Of a DNA stretch of 41,683 bases, positions 1 through 7,168 are shown piece after piece. Every line of letters begins with the position of its first letter. The stretch's first letter is position 1. The translations under genes were made by a program, and so were the position numbers. Origin of the DNA: Cyanobacteria bacterium UBA3301. GTDB taxonomy: Bacteria; Cyanobacteriota; Vampirovibrionia; Gastranaerophilales; Gastranaerophilaceae. The notes beneath the pieces were generated by a model. That model was not told the DNA's origin and searched no databases. It saw only the letters and a program-made list of their open reading frames with translations. Where the stretch lies: assembly GCA_002361485.1 (NCBI GenBank), contig DESZ01000001.1, forward strand, positions 41,009 through 82,691, in the 5' to 3' direction.

Positions 1-774
1 GCCGTCCACGAGGCCAACGCCATGCCCGGTCTCACCACCCGCATGGCCGCCGACTCCGCCAGCCGCATCATGGTCTGCTTCGAGGAGAGCAGAGCCTACT
101 ACAAGCACCCGGAGCGGGTGCAGGTGGTGGGGATGCCGGTGCGGCAGGAATTCATCTATACCACCCGGGCCGAGGCCCGGGCCAGGCTGGGCCTGGGAGA
201 GGAGCCCCTGGTGATCTCCGCCTGGGGCAGCCAGGGAGCCCGGGAAATGAACAAGCTCATGGCCGACTTCCTGCTGCTGGAGCAGAAGGCCGGCTGCCCC
301 TGGCGGCACGTCCACGCCACCGGCTCCTTCGGCTGGAAGTGGATGCCCCAGCTTGCGGCGGAAAAGGGCGTGGACCTGAAGGCCCACCCGGAGCTGGAGC
401 TGCGGGAGTACATCCACAACATGCCCGAGCTCATGGCTGCCGCCGATCTCATCATCACCCGGGCCGGGGCCTCCTCCCTCAACGAGATCGAGGCCGCCGG
501 GACCCCCTGCATCATCGTCCCCTCCCCCAACGTCACCGACAACCACCAGGAGAAGAACGCCAGAGTCCTGGAGCGGGGCGGCGGAGCCGTGGTCCTGCTG
601 GAGCAGGGCCTGACGGCGGAAAAGCTCTACGAGACCGCCCGGGAGCTGCTGAACGACGCCCCCCGCCGGGCGGAGATGAAGGCCGCCCTGCAGCGGATGT
701 CCGTGGTAGACAGCGCGGAGCGGATCTATGAAACGATCCTCGAGCTGGCTGCAAAAAAACAAATTGAAAATTGA
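1..774 (+). CDS. murG: MurG-type N-acetylglucosaminyltransferase, 5' partial
   Basis: The frame is open from base 1, so the gene starts upstream of the window; 257 residues are visible. MurG transfers GlcNAc from UDP-GlcNAc to lipid I to make lipid II at the inner face of the membrane. Family features seen: HEANAMPGLT at the linker after the N-domain, a GMPVR segment, the GSQGAR loop opening the C-terminal Rossmann domain, and ITRAGASSLNE with a following VPSPNVTDNHQEKNA stretch that matches the UDP-GlcNAc-binding region. The C-terminus (AAKKQIEN) is read from an AT-rich simple repeat and is probably not native. Counted lines are about 70% GC against about 33% in the rest of the window, with codon use biased to G/C in third positions. 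Seen: motifs and base shift. Inferred: foreign contig end. A MurG paralogue (GT28 family) is the alternative. Confidence 0.72.
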   Translation, partial: AVHEANAMPGLTTRMAADSASRIMVCFEESRAYYKHPERVQVVGMPVRQEFIYTTRAEARARLGLGEEPLVISAWGSQGAREMNKLMADFLLLEQKAGCPWRHVHATGSFGWKWMPQLAAEKGVDLKAHPELELREYIHNMPELMAAADLIITRAGASSLNEIEAAGTPCIIVPSPNVTDNHQEKNARVLERGGGAVVLLEQGLTAEKLYETARELLNDAPRRAEMKAALQRMSVVDSAERIYETILELAAKKQIEN

Positions 775-1325
775 AAATGGAAAGTTGAAAATTGTTTCAT
801 TTTATTTATCATCACCCCTTGAGGGCGAGGGGAAATAAAAAAAAACGAAATAATTTTCCATTTTCAACTTTCAAATTTCAATTAAATATAATGCCTGTCC
901 TACACAACTTCATGTCATTACGAACATTCGAAGAATGTGTAGTAATCTCATTGATACAATTGGGCGAATTACAAATTGACATATTATATCAATGGGATTG
1001 CTACGCCCTATCGGGCTTGCAATGACATTTCTGCCTCATTTACCCTCGAGCAATAACCTGTCTGCTTAATTGTAAAAACAATAACCGAAATAATTTCCCA
1101 TTTTCCACTTTCAATTTTCAATTAAATAACCCCCTCTCCTGTCCTTCGGACACCCTCCCCCAAGGGAGGGGAAATTAAAAAGAACGAAACAATTTCCCAT
1201 TTTCCACTTTCAATTTTCAATTAATAAAAAGCCAACCCTCCAACCTTCTAACCTTCCAACCCTCCTTGAATAGCAGACTACGCCTCCGACCCTCTACGCA
1301 TCTGATTTCAATTTTCCATTGAATA
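755..1325. repeat. Intergenic repeat island upstream of ffh
   Basis: No gene is supportable between the partial murG and ffh. The stretch is built from repeats. A roughly 40-base unit beginning CGAAAYAATTTYCCATTTTC and ending TTTCAATTAA occurs at about 845-884, 1086-1126 and 1185-1224, with an inverted copy at about 760-798 and a partial one near 1305-1320. Between them lie a 113-base palindromic element (listed separately), a GC-rich hairpin segment at about 1129-1172 (CCCTCTCCTGTCC ... AAGGGAGGGG, containing the small stem GTCC-TTCG-GGAC), and a pyrimidine-rich CCAACCCTCCAACCTTC stretch at about 1231-1268. A nearly identical block lies inverted near 11050-11370. Confidence 0.85.
914..1026 (+). 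repeat. 113-bp palindromic repeat element, copy 1
   Basis: The element begins GTCATTACGAACATTCGAAG and ends GGGCTTGCAATGAC. Its two ends are imperfect inverted repeats of each other: the reverse complement of the right end starts GTCATTGCAAGCCCGATAG and both arms contain GTAATCTCATTGAT or GCAATCCCATTGAT, so the element can fold into one long hairpin. The copy at 11194-11306 in the opposite orientation differs by one base in 113 by my alignment. GTCATTGCGAG...GCAATCTCAT palindromes are a commonly seen intergenic repeat type in several bacterial phyla; no transposase is nearby, so it would be non-autonomous. Confidence 0.85.
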
Positions 1326-1333
1326 AATGTTTA

Positions 1334-1356
1334 TGCTAATATAAAAAGAAAAAGGG
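1334..1356 (+). promoter_or_regulatory. ffh promoter and ribosome binding site
   Basis: An extended -10 element TGcTAATAT lies at 1334-1342. The expected start of transcription (about 1349) leaves a leader of only about 13 bases, with the AAAGGG Shine-Dalgarno at 1351-1356 just ahead of the ATG at 1362. No convincing -35 is visible, as expected for extended -10 promoters. Confidence 0.5.
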
Positions 1357-1361
1357 ATATT

Positions 1362-2744
1362 ATGTTTGATAATTTAAGTGAAAAACTGCAAAATATTATT
1401 GCAAAAACTAAAACTCAGGAACTGACACAGGACAACATGCAAGATGCATTGCGCGAAATTCGCCGTGCATTATTGGAGGCGGATGTCAATTTAAGAGTTG
1501 TAAAAGCATTTATTTCGGCAATAAAAGATAAAGCTGAAGGTGAAAACGTGTTGCAAGGAGTAAATCCTGCACAACAACTTGTCAAAATAGTAAATGATGA
1601 ACTTGTTGAATTATTGGGAAAAGAAGTAAAACCTTTGGATTTATCGGGACACCCGTCTTTAATAATGATGCTTGGGCTTCAAGGTTCGGGGAAAACGACA
1701 TCTTCTGCTAAACTTGCGGTTAAACTAAAAAAAGAAGGTAAAAACCCTTTACTTGTTGCTTGTGATGTATACAGACCGGCAGCAATCTCGCAATTACAAA
1801 CATTGGGACAAGAAATCGGATGCGAAGTATTTACTGTTCCTGATTCTAAAGATGTTCAGGCAATTGTTCACGGAGCCTTGAACTACGCAAAAGAAAACGG
1901 TTACAATGTTTTAATTTTAGATACTGCAGGCAGATTACAAATTGATACAGAAATGATGGCGGAATTACTTATTATAGACAGAGTATTCCACCCTCAGGAA
2001 AAATTGCTCGTAATAGATGCCATGACAGGACAAGAAGCGGTTCACGTCGCGGAAAATTTTGATGCGCAAATCGGAGTTACAGGTCTTGTATTAACAAAAC
2101 TTGACGGGGATTCACGCGGCGGTTCTGCATTATCTGTTGTCTATTGCACAGGTAAACCGATTAAATTGACAGGTACGGGCGAAAAATTAAACGCTTTAGA
2201 AAACTTTTACCCTGAGCGCATGGCAACACGAATTTTAGGAATGGGTGATATAGTTTCGCTGGTCGAACGAGCACAAGAAGTTTTTGATGAAAAAGAAGCC
2301 CTAAAATTTCAGGAAAAAATGCAAAAAGAAGAATTCAGCTATAATGATTTCTTAAATATGCAACGGCAAATGAAAATGTTCGGTTCGATGGACCAGATTT
2401 TGGGGATGATTCCGGGGTTAAACATTAAAAAAGAAGACCGCGAAAAGATTTCACATGAAGGGGAAAAAGAATTAAAGAAAATAGAAGTATTTATTCAAAG
2501 TATGACCCCTGAAGAACGTGAATTCCCGCAGCTTATGGATTCAAGCCGTAAAAGACGTATCGCGCAAGGCTGCGGAATGGATATGCACACTATCAACCTT
2601 TATGTTAAACAATTTGAGCAAATGCGCCAAATGATGGGCGGAATGAACAAATTAACAAAAATGTTTAAAGGATTCGGTTCAAACAAAACAGGGCAGAAAA
2701 AAGCCATGGTTAAAGCAATGAATATGATGAAAAAAATGAAATAA
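1362..2744 (+). CDS. ffh: Signal recognition particle protein Ffh (SRP54)
   Basis: This GTPase binds signal sequences of nascent membrane and secreted proteins together with 4.5S RNA and docks with FtsY at the membrane. Domains: N-terminal helical bundle 1-85; NG GTPase domain with P-loop GLQGSGKT (105-112), DVYRPAA (about 135-141), DTAGR (187-191) and TKLDGD (245-250); methionine-rich M domain about 325-450 containing the SRKRRIAQGCG RNA-binding segment and many Met residues (MRQMMGG, KAMNMMKKMK). The 460-residue length is usual for the family. The start is fixed by AAAGGG six bases upstream. It is transcribed alone or with the next small gene. Identification is secure from motifs. Confidence 0.98.
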   Translation: MFDNLSEKLQNIIAKTKTQELTQDNMQDALREIRRALLEADVNLRVVKAFISAIKDKAEGENVLQGVNPAQQLVKIVNDELVELLGKEVKPLDLSGHPSLIMMLGLQGSGKTTSSAKLAVKLKKEGKNPLLVACDVYRPAAISQLQTLGQEIGCEVFTVPDSKDVQAIVHGALNYAKENGYNVLILDTAGRLQIDTEMMAELLIIDRVFHPQEKLLVIDAMTGQEAVHVAENFDAQIGVTGLVLTKLDGDSRGGSALSVVYCTGKPIKLTGTGEKLNALENFYPERMATRILGMGDIVSLVERAQEVFDEKEALKFQEKMQKEEFSYNDFLNMQRQMKMFGSMDQILGMIPGLNIKKEDREKISHEGEKELKKIEVFIQSMTPEEREFPQLMDSSRKRRIAQGCGMDMHTINLYVKQFEQMRQMMGGMNKLTKMFKGFGSNKTGQKKAMVKAMNMMKKMK

Positions 2745-2802
2745 AAATTCCAGTTTACTCCATTTTTTAATGTAAAATTTTTTAAATATACAGAGAAAAT
2801 TT

Positions 2803-3387
2803 ATGAAAATTTTTGATTTACGAGTTTTCATAAACCTGAAAATAAAAGAGATAATCACAATGTTAAAATTCCCACCCATAAAACCACAAAAACTCCCACA
2901 AACATTGATTTACAGTTCCCACGTAAAATGTAACAGCCTTAGCTACAGAACTGCAACAATGTTTGATACAAAAACAGGCAAAAGGTGCTGTTTTATGGCA
3001 TATATTCCGGCTATAACATATTTAAGTGAAGAAGTAAGAAGGTCTCTTTATATTTCTTTTCTAAACAGCTATACACACGACAAAGGCTACGGAACGCAGA
3101 TGTTGAATTTTGCAAGAAAATGCAGCCAAAGGGAAGGATGCTATGGTAATATTCATTTGAGCGCTGATTGGACACTTTTACCTGAAAGAGTTCCGCATAT
3201 TTTTTACAAAAAATACGGTATGAACTCAGGAGATAAAAAAACGGATAAAAAACTTGATAAATTCATTAAAAAAGGAAAAGACGCAACATACAAAGATTTT
3301 CGAAGAACTCCAATGTATTATCCGCCAATGAAATACCCTAAAACAAAGGGCTTCTTTAATAAATTAAAGGACATATTTTTCAAATAA
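2803..3387 (+). CDS. Small GNAT-like acetyltransferase-fold protein
   Basis: The 194-residue protein has two GNAT-fold hallmarks: a DKGYGTQML segment resembling the acetyl-CoA-binding motif A (Q/R-x-x-G-x-G/A) at about 113-121, and a C-terminal FYKKYGM (about 154-160) resembling the common FYxKxGF end of motif B. The tail after residue 160 is lysine-rich and unlike standard GNATs. The substrate cannot be told. A second in-frame ATG at 2860 (MLKFPPIK) is an equally plausible start: the first has AGAG eight bases upstream, the second AGAG about nine bases upstream. It follows ffh by 58 bases with no terminator seen between them, and ends at a strong hairpin. Motif resemblance only. Confidence 0.55.
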   Translation: MKIFDLRVFINLKIKEIITMLKFPPIKPQKLPQTLIYSSHVKCNSLSYRTATMFDTKTGKRCCFMAYIPAITYLSEEVRRSLYISFLNSYTHDKGYGTQMLNFARKCSQREGCYGNIHLSADWTLLPERVPHIFYKKYGMNSGDKKTDKKLDKFIKKGKDATYKDFRRTPMYYPPMKYPKTKGFFNKLKDIFFK

Positions 3388-3423
3388 AAAAAAGGATTTT
3401 ATTTTATAATAAAATCCTTTTTT
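3388..3423. terminator. Bidirectional intrinsic terminator
   Basis: A perfect 16-bp inverted repeat, AAAAAAGGATTTTATT with its complement, has a four-base loop (3404-3407). A-tracts and T-tracts on both sides give a U-tail in either direction. It separates the convergent GNAT-like gene (ends 3387) and leuS (ends 3440). Confidence 0.9.
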
Positions 3424-3439
3424 ATTATTACTTAATCAC

Positions 3440-6049
3440 TTATTTTACAACTATATTAACCAATTTCCCAGGAACAACAATTACTTTAACAACTGTTTTT
3501 CCGTCTGTTAATGCTTTTATTTTTTCACTGTTCAATGCCTGTTTTTCCATATCTTCTTTCGAGATTTCAGCATCAACTTCAATTTTATCTTTAACTTTGC
3601 CGTTTATTTGAACAACAAGCGTTATAGATGATGATTTTGCAAGGTTTTCATCCCACTTACACCACGGTTGGTCGTGAATTGAACCCTCGCCACCCAATTC
3701 ATGCCATGCTTCTTCGGTTAAATAAACCGCAACAGGCGACATAAGTTTAAGCATTGAAATAATTGCAAAGCTCAAAACATTTTTATCTTCATCTGTTAAA
3801 TATGAATTATCCGCCTGTGCAATCAAAGATTGCTCCGTTCCCTGCGCTCCCGCTTCGGTCACAACGGCGGCGGTGCTATGCTCGTTGCCTGCCGTCTTGC
3901 TACCGCAAGCCGCACCGCAACTCCGCATCTTTAAGTTTTGCCAATCGTATATTGCGTTGACAAGTTCACGATATTTAGAAATTACGGTATTAAATTGGAA
4001 TTCATTTGTAATATCATTTGTAATGCCCTTTATAGACATGTGAACCGCACGAACCAAATCGTCGTTATCTTTCGCAAGTTGCGAACTTAATTGATAATTC
4101 AAATTGATATTTTCTGCGTTTGTTGCAACAAGACGCCAAACTCTGTTTAAGAATTTATAACATCCTTCAACACCCGCATCTGACCAGTCAAAATCTCTGG
4201 CAGGAGGCGAGTCGGAAAGAATAAACAATCTTGCCGTATCTGCACCGTAATTTTCAAATATTTCATCAGGGTCAACAGTATTACCTTTTGATTTTGACAT
4301 CTTTGAACCGTCTTTTAATACCATACCTTGAGTTAACAGGTTTTTAAACGGTTCATCAAAATCTAAAAGACCGCAATCTCTTAGTGCTTTTGTGAAAAAT
4401 CTTGAATATAACAAGTGCAAAATTGCATGCTCAATACCGCCGACATATTGATCTACAGGTAACCATTTGTTGACAATATCTTTATTGAAACATTCTTTAT
4501 CATTGTTTGCATCAGCATAGCGTAAATAATACCAGCTTGAACAAATGAATGTATCCATTGTATCCATTTCTCTGGTCGCATGCCCGCCGCAAACAGGACA
4601 AACAGTATCTTTAAATGTCGGAGAGGTTGTAATCGGAGACTTTCCGACTACAGAGAAATCAACATCCTTTGGTAATAATACAGGAAGCTGATCCTCCGGC
4701 ACAGGCTGTATTCCGCATTTGTCGCAATATACAACAGGAATCGGAGCTCCCCAATATCTTTGACGCGAAATCAACCAATCTCTTAATCTATATTGAGTTT
4801 TAAATTCGCCAAAGCCTTCATCTACTGCTTTTTGGGTAATTGCCTTTTTAGCTTCCGTATTTTTCATTCCGTTAAATTCGTTTGAATTAATCAATACACC
4901 TTCTTCAGTATAGGCTTCAGTTTCACAATTTGAAGGATTTTGCGGATTTTGAATTACAACTTTCATAGGCAAACTATATTTTTTAGCAAAATCAAAATCT
5001 CTTGTATCGTGAGTCGGAACAGCCATAACAGCACCCGTTCCATATTCTACAAGTGCATAATCGGCAGTCCATAGCGGGAAAGTTTCCCCTGTAAACGGAT
5101 TTTTGCAATGAGTTCCTAAAGGAACGCCCGTTTTTGTTCTGTCTGTAGAAAGTCGTTCAATTTCAGACATCTTGCGGGCATTTGCTCTGTATTCTTCAAC
5201 GGCTTGCTTATTTTCAGCTGTTGTAAGCTTTTCAATATCTTTATATTCAGGTGCAACAACAAGATAAGTTATACCATGAACCGTATCAGGCCTTGTTGTA
5301 TAAACAGGAACTTCCATTTTTTCACCCGAAGGAGCGTCAATAACAGGGAATCTGAAAATTGCGCCATGAGACTTGCCAATCCAATTGGATTGCATTGTTT
5401 TTACATTATCGCCCCAACCTGTTAAAAGGTCTAAATCTTTAAGCAATTCATCAGCGTATTCGGTTATTTTAACAAACCATTGAGATAAGTATTTTTTCTC
5501 AACTTCAGAATCACATCTCCAGCATTTGCCGTCAATTACTTGTTCATTAGCCAACACTGTGCCACAATCAGGACACCAGTTTACAGCTGCCTCTTTTTTA
5601 TAGACCAAACCTTTTTTATACAACTGTAAGAAAATCCATTGAGTCCATTTGTAATAGTCAGGTTTGCAGGTTGTAACTTCTCTGTCCCAATCATAAGAAA
5701 GTCCAAGCATTTTCAATTGCTGAGTCATATATGAAATATTTTCATCGGTCCATTTTTCAGGATCGGCATTATGTTTCATCGCAGCATTTTCAGCAGGCAA
5801 ACCGAAACTATCCCATCCTATCGGGTGTAAAACGTTAAATCCGTTTGCTTTTTTAAACCTTGCAATAACATCTGTTATAGTATAATTTCTGACATGCCCC
5901 ATATGTAATTTCCCTGAAGGGTATGGGAACATAGATAGTGCGTAATATTTTGGTTTATCGGAATTGTTTTCGGTTTTAAAAACTTTATTGTCATCCCAAT
6001 ATTTCATCCATTTTTTTTCAATCTCTTGCGGGTAATAAGTTTGTTTCAT
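3440..6049 (-). CDS. leuS: Leucyl-tRNA synthetase with an in-frame insertion
   Basis: Charges tRNA-Leu with leucine in the cytoplasm. Class I signatures: HMGH at 49-52 (HIGH motif) and KMSKS at 583-587. A zinc-ribbon-like CPDCG...CWRC precedes the CP1 editing domain, whose TTRPDT threonine-rich loop removes mischarged amino acids; the C-terminal region ends with the usual VQINGKVKDKIEV block. Length 869 is normal to slightly long. Odd: residues about 709-740, in the anticodon-binding helical domain, are encoded by a 66% GC stretch (3831-3928) that has no counterpart I know in LeuRS and looks like an inserted repeat element kept in frame. Start supported by GGAG eight bases upstream. Flanked by its own promoter and a terminator, so apparently monocistronic. 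Confidence 0.97.
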   Translation of the reverse strand: MKQTYYPQEIEKKWMKYWDDNKVFKTENNSDKPKYYALSMFPYPSGKLHMGHVRNYTITDVIARFKKANGFNVLHPIGWDSFGLPAENAAMKHNADPEKWTDENISYMTQQLKMLGLSYDWDREVTTCKPDYYKWTQWIFLQLYKKGLVYKKEAAVNWCPDCGTVLANEQVIDGKCWRCDSEVEKKYLSQWFVKITEYADELLKDLDLLTGWGDNVKTMQSNWIGKSHGAIFRFPVIDAPSGEKMEVPVYTTRPDTVHGITYLVVAPEYKDIEKLTTAENKQAVEEYRANARKMSEIERLSTDRTKTGVPLGTHCKNPFTGETFPLWTADYALVEYGTGAVMAVPTHDTRDFDFAKKYSLPMKVVIQNPQNPSNCETEAYTEEGVLINSNEFNGMKNTEAKKAITQKAVDEGFGEFKTQYRLRDWLISRQRYWGAPIPVVYCDKCGIQPVPEDQLPVLLPKDVDFSVVGKSPITTSPTFKDTVCPVCGGHATREMDTMDTFICSSWYYLRYADANNDKECFNKDIVNKWLPVDQYVGGIEHAILHLLYSRFFTKALRDCGLLDFDEPFKNLLTQGMVLKDGSKMSKSKGNTVDPDEIFENYGADTARLFILSDSPPARDFDWSDAGVEGCYKFLNRVWRLVATNAENINLNYQLSSQLAKDNDDLVRAVHMSIKGITNDITNEFQFNTVISKYRELVNAIYDWQNLKMRSCGAACGSKTAGNEHSTAAVVTEAGAQGTEQSLIAQADNSYLTDEDKNVLSFAIISMLKLMSPVAVYLTEEAWHELGGEGSIHDQPWCKWDENLAKSSSITLVVQINGKVKDKIEVDAEISKEDMEKQALNSEKIKALTDGKTVVKVIVVPGKLVNIVVK
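3831..3928. repeat. GC-rich in-frame insertion inside leuS
   Basis: Between the leuS codons for QNLKM and SYLTDEDKNV lies about 100 bp that is 66 of 100 bases G or C (3831-3930), against about one-third in the surrounding gene. It encodes a low-complexity, small-residue peptide (GAACGSKTAG, STAAVVTEAGAQG). No second copy is present in the window, so repeat status is an inference from composition and from the way it interrupts a conserved protein without shifting the frame. Confidence 0.6.
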
Positions 6050-6077
6050 TTTTTATACTCCATATATCCTTAAAAAA

Positions 6078-6086
6078 AGTATATCA
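6078..6086 (-). promoter_or_regulatory. leuS extended -10 promoter
   Basis: Read on the minus strand, TGaTATACT lies 29 bases upstream of the leuS ATG. The predicted start (about 6071) gives a leader of about 22 bases containing AAGGA and GGAG Shine-Dalgarno-like sequences, the second at 6058-6061. Confidence 0.5.
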
Positions 6087-6148
6087 CAAAAAATATCATT
6101 TATGGATTACCGGTAAATAATACTATCGGAAGTTTTATTATACTCTAC

Positions 6149-6372
6149 TTATTGTTCACTTTTCTTTTTTATTGCGACGAAAAAAGAAAAGTGAACCGAA
6201 AAGAAAAACACGCTAATTTACAGCGATGCCGAAAGGCATCGCTCCGCGCAATAATATTGAACAGATTTGCTCATACGTTTTGTCCTGTCGGACAAAATCT
6301 CTTGCGAACCTAAATGACGGTTCGCCTAAAGCGCAATATACACCCCTTCGCCCTCCGCGAAGTGAACAATAA
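6149..6372. repeat. 224-bp element with 13-bp terminal inverted repeats
   Basis: The stretch is bounded by TTATTGTTCACTT (6149-6161) and its exact reverse complement AAGTGAACAATAA (6360-6372). Inside are a perfect 17-bp hairpin (6154-6170 with 6180-6196, loop of nine bases), a GATGCCGAAAGGCATC hairpin near 6224-6241, TTTTGTCCTGTCGGACAAAAT near 6278-6300, and GCGAACC...GGTTCGC near 6303-6325. There is no reading frame, so it would be a non-autonomous, MITE-like intergenic element or a string of stem-loops. No target-site duplication is evident. Confidence 0.65.
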
Positions 6373-6613
6373 TTTTATGCGAGAAAACTACAAAAAACGG
6401 ACTTGTTTGAGCGATAGCGAGTTGTCCGTTTTGTATTCGAGCATTACAGATTATTAGTGAACGGAGCGATGGGCAGGAGTTTCTTTGCTCCACGTTTCTT
6501 TGCGGTCAAAGAAATGTGGAATAAATAAATTATTCATACCCCACCCCTACCCTCCCCTAATCTTCAGAAGAGGGCGAGCATGTTCTCATAATATTATTTA
6601 TAGGAAGTATTTA
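6373..6613. other. Gene-free hairpin-rich spacer before the NUDIX gene
   Basis: This spacer continues the repeat island. It contains an inverted pair around AAACGGACTTG...GAGTTGTCCGTTT (about 6396-6433) and a hairpin CCACGTTTCTTTG-CGGT-CAAAGAAATGTGG at 6490-6519 (13-bp stem, one G-T pair), followed by a CCACCCCTACCCTCCCC pyrimidine tract at about 6541-6557. The reading frame open from 6485 runs through these hairpins and is not a credible N-terminal extension of the NUDIX gene. Confidence 0.6.
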
Positions 6614-6622
6614 TGCTATAAT
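6614..6622 (+). promoter_or_regulatory. Extended -10 promoter, predicted leaderless start
   Basis: TGcTATAAT is a perfect extended -10. The last T of the hexamer is at 6622 and the A of the ATG is at 6629, the seventh base downstream, which is where transcription normally begins. No Shine-Dalgarno lies between them. The NUDIX mRNA is therefore predicted to be leaderless. Confidence 0.6.
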
Positions 6623-6628
6623 ATAAAT

Positions 6629-7168
6629 ATGAATTTTGAAGAAAAAACATTGAATTCGAAAGTTGTTTATGACGGGAAAGTTATTACCGTTTTAAAAGAC
6701 GACATCGTAACTTCGGACGGACACAAATCTTTTCGCGAAGTTGCAGTCCACAACGGCGGAGTTGTTATCGTTGCGCTTAAGGATGATGATAAAATTTTGT
6801 TGGTAAAGCAGTACCGTTATCCGCTGAAATCAGTAAATATAGAACTTCCTGCGGGCAAACTTGAAAAAGGAGAAGACCCTGATAAAGCTGCACCGCGTGA
6901 ACTTGAAGAAGAAACAGGATATCGCGCAAACTCTTGGCAATCATTAGGTTATATAAATACCACTCCGGGAATTTGTACGGAAAAATTATATCTGTATTTT
7001 GCAAAAGATTTAACTTTTGTCGGTGAGCATCCCGATGAAGGCGAAGTAATAAAATGTTTTGAATACAAAATTTCTGATGTCTTAAATATGATAAAAAACG
7101 GCGAAATCAATGATGCCAAAACTATTTGTGCGCTTTGCCGTGCTTTTTGCAAGGAGTTTTGCGCATGA
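6629..7168 (+). CDS. NUDIX hydrolase, ADP-ribose pyrophosphatase type
   Basis: The 179-residue protein has a complete Nudix box in the pattern G-x5-E-x7-REUxEExGU, read as GKLEKGED...RELEEETGY, which binds Mg and hydrolyses a nucleoside diphosphate linked to another moiety. The region before it (EVAVHNGGVVIVAL, LLVKQYRYP) and LPAGK are typical of ADP-ribose pyrophosphatases (NudF/YqiK-like). I chose ATG 6629 because the sequence starts MNFEEKTLNSK as in homologues and the promoter leaves no room for a longer protein. The stop codon overlaps the start of the next HAD gene (ATGA), so the two are translationally coupled. Substrate ADP-ribose is family knowledge, not proven here. Confidence 0.9.
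   Translation: MNFEEKTLNSKVVYDGKVITVLKDDIVTSDGHKSFREVAVHNGGVVIVALKDDDKILLVKQYRYPLKSVNIELPAGKLEKGEDPDKAAPRELEEETGYRANSWQSLGYINTTPGICTEKLYLYFAKDLTFVGEHPDEGEVIKCFEYKISDVLNMIKNGEINDAKTICALCRAFCKEFCA

Noticed and set aside
156..754. Several long overlapping frames on both strands in the first 750 bases
   Set aside because: Expected in GC-rich coding DNA, where stop codons are rare; the murG frame has clear family motifs and the others do not.
792..1025. 77-residue plus-strand reading frame
   Set aside because: It lies wholly inside the repeat island and palindromic element, has no ribosome site, and its sequence follows the repeats.
755..1325. CRISPR array
   Set aside because: The repeats are degenerate, unevenly spaced, in both orientations, with no unique spacers and no cas genes nearby (the Cas4-like nuclease at the end is paired with a helicase).
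6485..6628. N-terminal extension of the NUDIX protein
   Set aside because: It would be translated from hairpin repeats and the promoter; homologues start at the MNFEEKT position.
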